NCBI GenBank assembly: GCA_030612095.1
Contig: JAUWOO010000097.1
Location: forward strand, 1 to 6,696
Reading direction: 5' to 3'
DNA: 6,696 nucleotides
Source of the DNA: Thermoplasmatota archaeon
Lineage (GTDB): Archaea; Thermoplasmatota; E2; DHVEG-1
A program made the translations under genes and the position numbers. This document shows positions 5,388 to 6,696 of the stretch, piece by piece. Position 1 is the stretch's first letter; the number at the start of each line of letters is the position of its first letter. The notes beneath the pieces are model-generated. The model saw nothing but the letters and a program-made list of their open reading frames with translations. It ran no database searches and was not told the DNA's origin.

Positions 5388-6613
5388 TTAATGATTTCTT
5401 GAATATGTGAACGGATTTTGCTCTTATTCATATATTTCATTAATTTTTCCCAATGTTTTTGCAACAGGCATATTCTCTCAAAGGGATCGTATTTTGGCAC
5501 CGCATCTGACCTGGCAATGTCAATATTATGTAATGCATCCTTGCTTCCCTGCATGTCACCCTGAGCCAGATATTCTTCAGATAACAATCCACAAGATTTT
5601 TCAACCTTTTCTTCAAGATCGCTTTTTAAAAAACAACCGGGATATGGATCAAAATCCCCAGGATAAACGCAGGTCATTCCCCTTGTATCCTTTTGGTTAT
5701 TAATCTTAGCCCGTTCATACACGAAACGATAAATGTCCTCCCTTATGCGCATCCAAACAGGATGACTCTTTTTAGGGGGGAGATGTCTTATCGCCAACTG
5801 ATTATCCAGGAGAAAATTAAATCCAAACATCATTGCATTAATCAAAAAATCAGTATCTTCCCCCCTTGGAACATTGGGATCAAAAGGAACAACAGAAAAC
5901 AGGTTCCGATGGATAATCATGTTGCCCCCAAGTGCAAACGACGTTTTTTTCAATCTTGGACCTTTTCCAATGAGCTTGTCGAAGGTTTCATCCATTCTCT
6001 CATTTTTATCCCAATATTTCATCCAAGGATGAAATGATTTCTTAACCTTATAGCTCCCATCTGGATTGATAACATATCCTGTCACTCCAGAAACAATTCC
6101 ACCATCAACGTTTTTACCTATAAACTCCTTGACTTTTGACATGAAATTTTGATCTTCAAAAACTTCATCATCATCAATAAGCACCGCAACATCAGAGCCC
6201 AGAACATGTGAAATGAATGTGCATAAATTTCGAATATTGGAATATCCGTGTAGATTAAGAAGAGCGGAATGATCCTTTTGCCCTTCATGCATAAACAGAT
6301 CGTGAATTTGTCTAAGATGAGAATATCCAAAGACATATGTTTCAACATCTGGAGAAACTGATTTAATTATACCTGAAATCCTATTCTCCACCTGTTTTTC
6401 AATATCCTTTGAAGTAGAGGCAGCAATAATTACCAACCTAAACTCCTTATCCTTCAAAACATCAATACTGTTTATAGTTCTAGCTAAAGTACCATCCGTA
6501 TCTAATGGAGTAGGATGATCATATACAGAATCACCCTCTTTCCAACCAATACTACTATCTCTAGACCAATAAGAAGGAATGACCATAGTAACTTTCAACG
6601 AATCATTATCCAT
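5351..6613 (-). CDS. GT-A fold glycosyltransferase (GT2-like), 3' end replaced by IS
   Basis: Protein of 420 residues without signal peptide or TM helix, so probably cytoplasmic or membrane-peripheral. The N-terminal strand 'KVTMVIPSYW' (7-15) and the helix with 'GTLARTINSI' begin a nucleotide-sugar-binding fold. 'GYSNIRNLCTFI' and 'VAVLIDDDEVF' (DDDE at 147-150) give the metal-binding DxD motif. 'ALGGNMIIHRNLF' (227-239) and 'PRGEDTDFLI' (249-258) look like the acceptor-side ED motif, and 'IRHLPP' (275-280) a late histidine. These enzymes transfer a sugar from a nucleotide donor; donor and acceptor are not readable here. The start ATG follows GGAGG at 9 bases. Residues 410-420 ('QRFSQCLKYHN') and the stop are encoded by the IS right end, so the native C-terminus is lost. 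The core domain is intact, so activity may persist. Confidence 0.75.
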   Translation of the reverse strand: MDNDSLKVTMVIPSYWSRDSSIGWKEGDSVYDHPTPLDTDGTLARTINSIDVLKDKEFRLVIIAASTSKDIEKQVENRISGIIKSVSPDVETYVFGYSHLRQIHDLFMHEGQKDHSALLNLHGYSNIRNLCTFISHVLGSDVAVLIDDDEVFEDQNFMSKVKEFIGKNVDGGIVSGVTGYVINPDGSYKVKKSFHPWMKYWDKNERMDETFDKLIGKGPRLKKTSFALGGNMIIHRNLFSVVPFDPNVPRGEDTDFLINAMMFGFNFLLDNQLAIRHLPPKKSHPVWMRIREDIYRFVYERAKINNQKDTRGMTCVYPGDFDPYPGCFLKSDLEEKVEKSCGLLSEEYLAQGDMQGSKDALHNIDIARSDAVPKYDPFERICLLQKHWEKLMKYMNKSKIRSHIQEIIKQRFSQCLKYHN

Positions 6614-6622
6614 CTAATCTTG

Positions 6623-6627
6623 CCTCC
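6623..6627 (-). promoter_or_regulatory. Shine-Dalgarno of the glycosyltransferase
   Basis: GGAGG on the - strand stands 9 bases before ATG 6613 and supports this start. Confidence 0.55.
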
Positions 6628-6679
6628 ATTTATCTCCATCATCTTACTTAATTACCCTAATGGCACATAATACGTGAGA

Positions 6680-6687
6680 CATAAAAA
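6680..6687 (-). promoter_or_regulatory. Possible TATA box of the glycosyltransferase
   Basis: TTTTTATG on the - strand, preceded by AAAAACG (BRE-like), would start transcription near 6658 and give a leader of about 45 bases. A second candidate, TATTATG at 6666-6672, would give about 30 bases. I cannot decide between them. Confidence 0.3.
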
Positions 6688-6696
6688 CGTTTTTCA

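Noticed and set aside
5407..6348. Several short ORFs on both strands inside the glycosyltransferase gene.
   Set aside because: All overlap the long frame with clear glycosyltransferase motifs and have no start signals.

Overview
The window looks archaeal, most likely a methanogen of the Methanosarcina type. This is an inference from the low GC content, compact genes preceded by GGTG/GGAGG Shine-Dalgarno motifs, AT-rich TATA-like boxes about 40-50 bases before start codons, and protein types (SPL-like radical SAM, membrane zinc ribbons, large IS4-clan transposase). No rRNA, tRNA or marker gene fixes the taxon.

Left part (1-2380): the 3' end of a radical SAM gene on the + strand meets a two-gene operon on the - strand. 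The operon encodes two small membrane proteins, each with a four-cysteine zinc ribbon, arranged as mirror images (2 TM then ribbon, followed by ribbon, charged helix, 2 TM). The genes are coupled: the upstream stop codon lies inside the downstream Shine-Dalgarno. Divergent from this operon, across a short region with a TATA-like box on each side, is a 220-residue nuclease. It carries all four RecB-type PD-(D/E)XK motifs but has no helicase, methylase or Cas partner in view.

Middle (2381-3280): about 400 bases hold no convincing gene, only short open stretches. Then comes a - strand HExxH metallopeptidase of the ImmA/IrrE-like kind without a DNA-binding domain.

Right part (3281-6696): an apparently intact 2.1-kb insertion sequence carries one DDE transposase. 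I define its ends by long imperfect terminal inverted repeats (about 43 bases, outer 16 bases matching at 15). The right repeat lies inside the 3' end of a - strand GT-A glycosyltransferase gene, so the element supplies that protein's last 11 residues and its stop codon. Removing the element brings the glycosyltransferase 3' end next to the metallopeptidase start, so these two genes were probably direct neighbours, perhaps co-transcribed, before insertion.

Most noteworthy: the IS/glycosyltransferase fusion and its reconstruction, the orphan RecB-like nuclease divergent from the zinc-ribbon membrane pair, and a terminator-like hairpin inside the IS that may shield the transposase from read-through. 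I see no CRISPR array, RNA gene or complete defence system.
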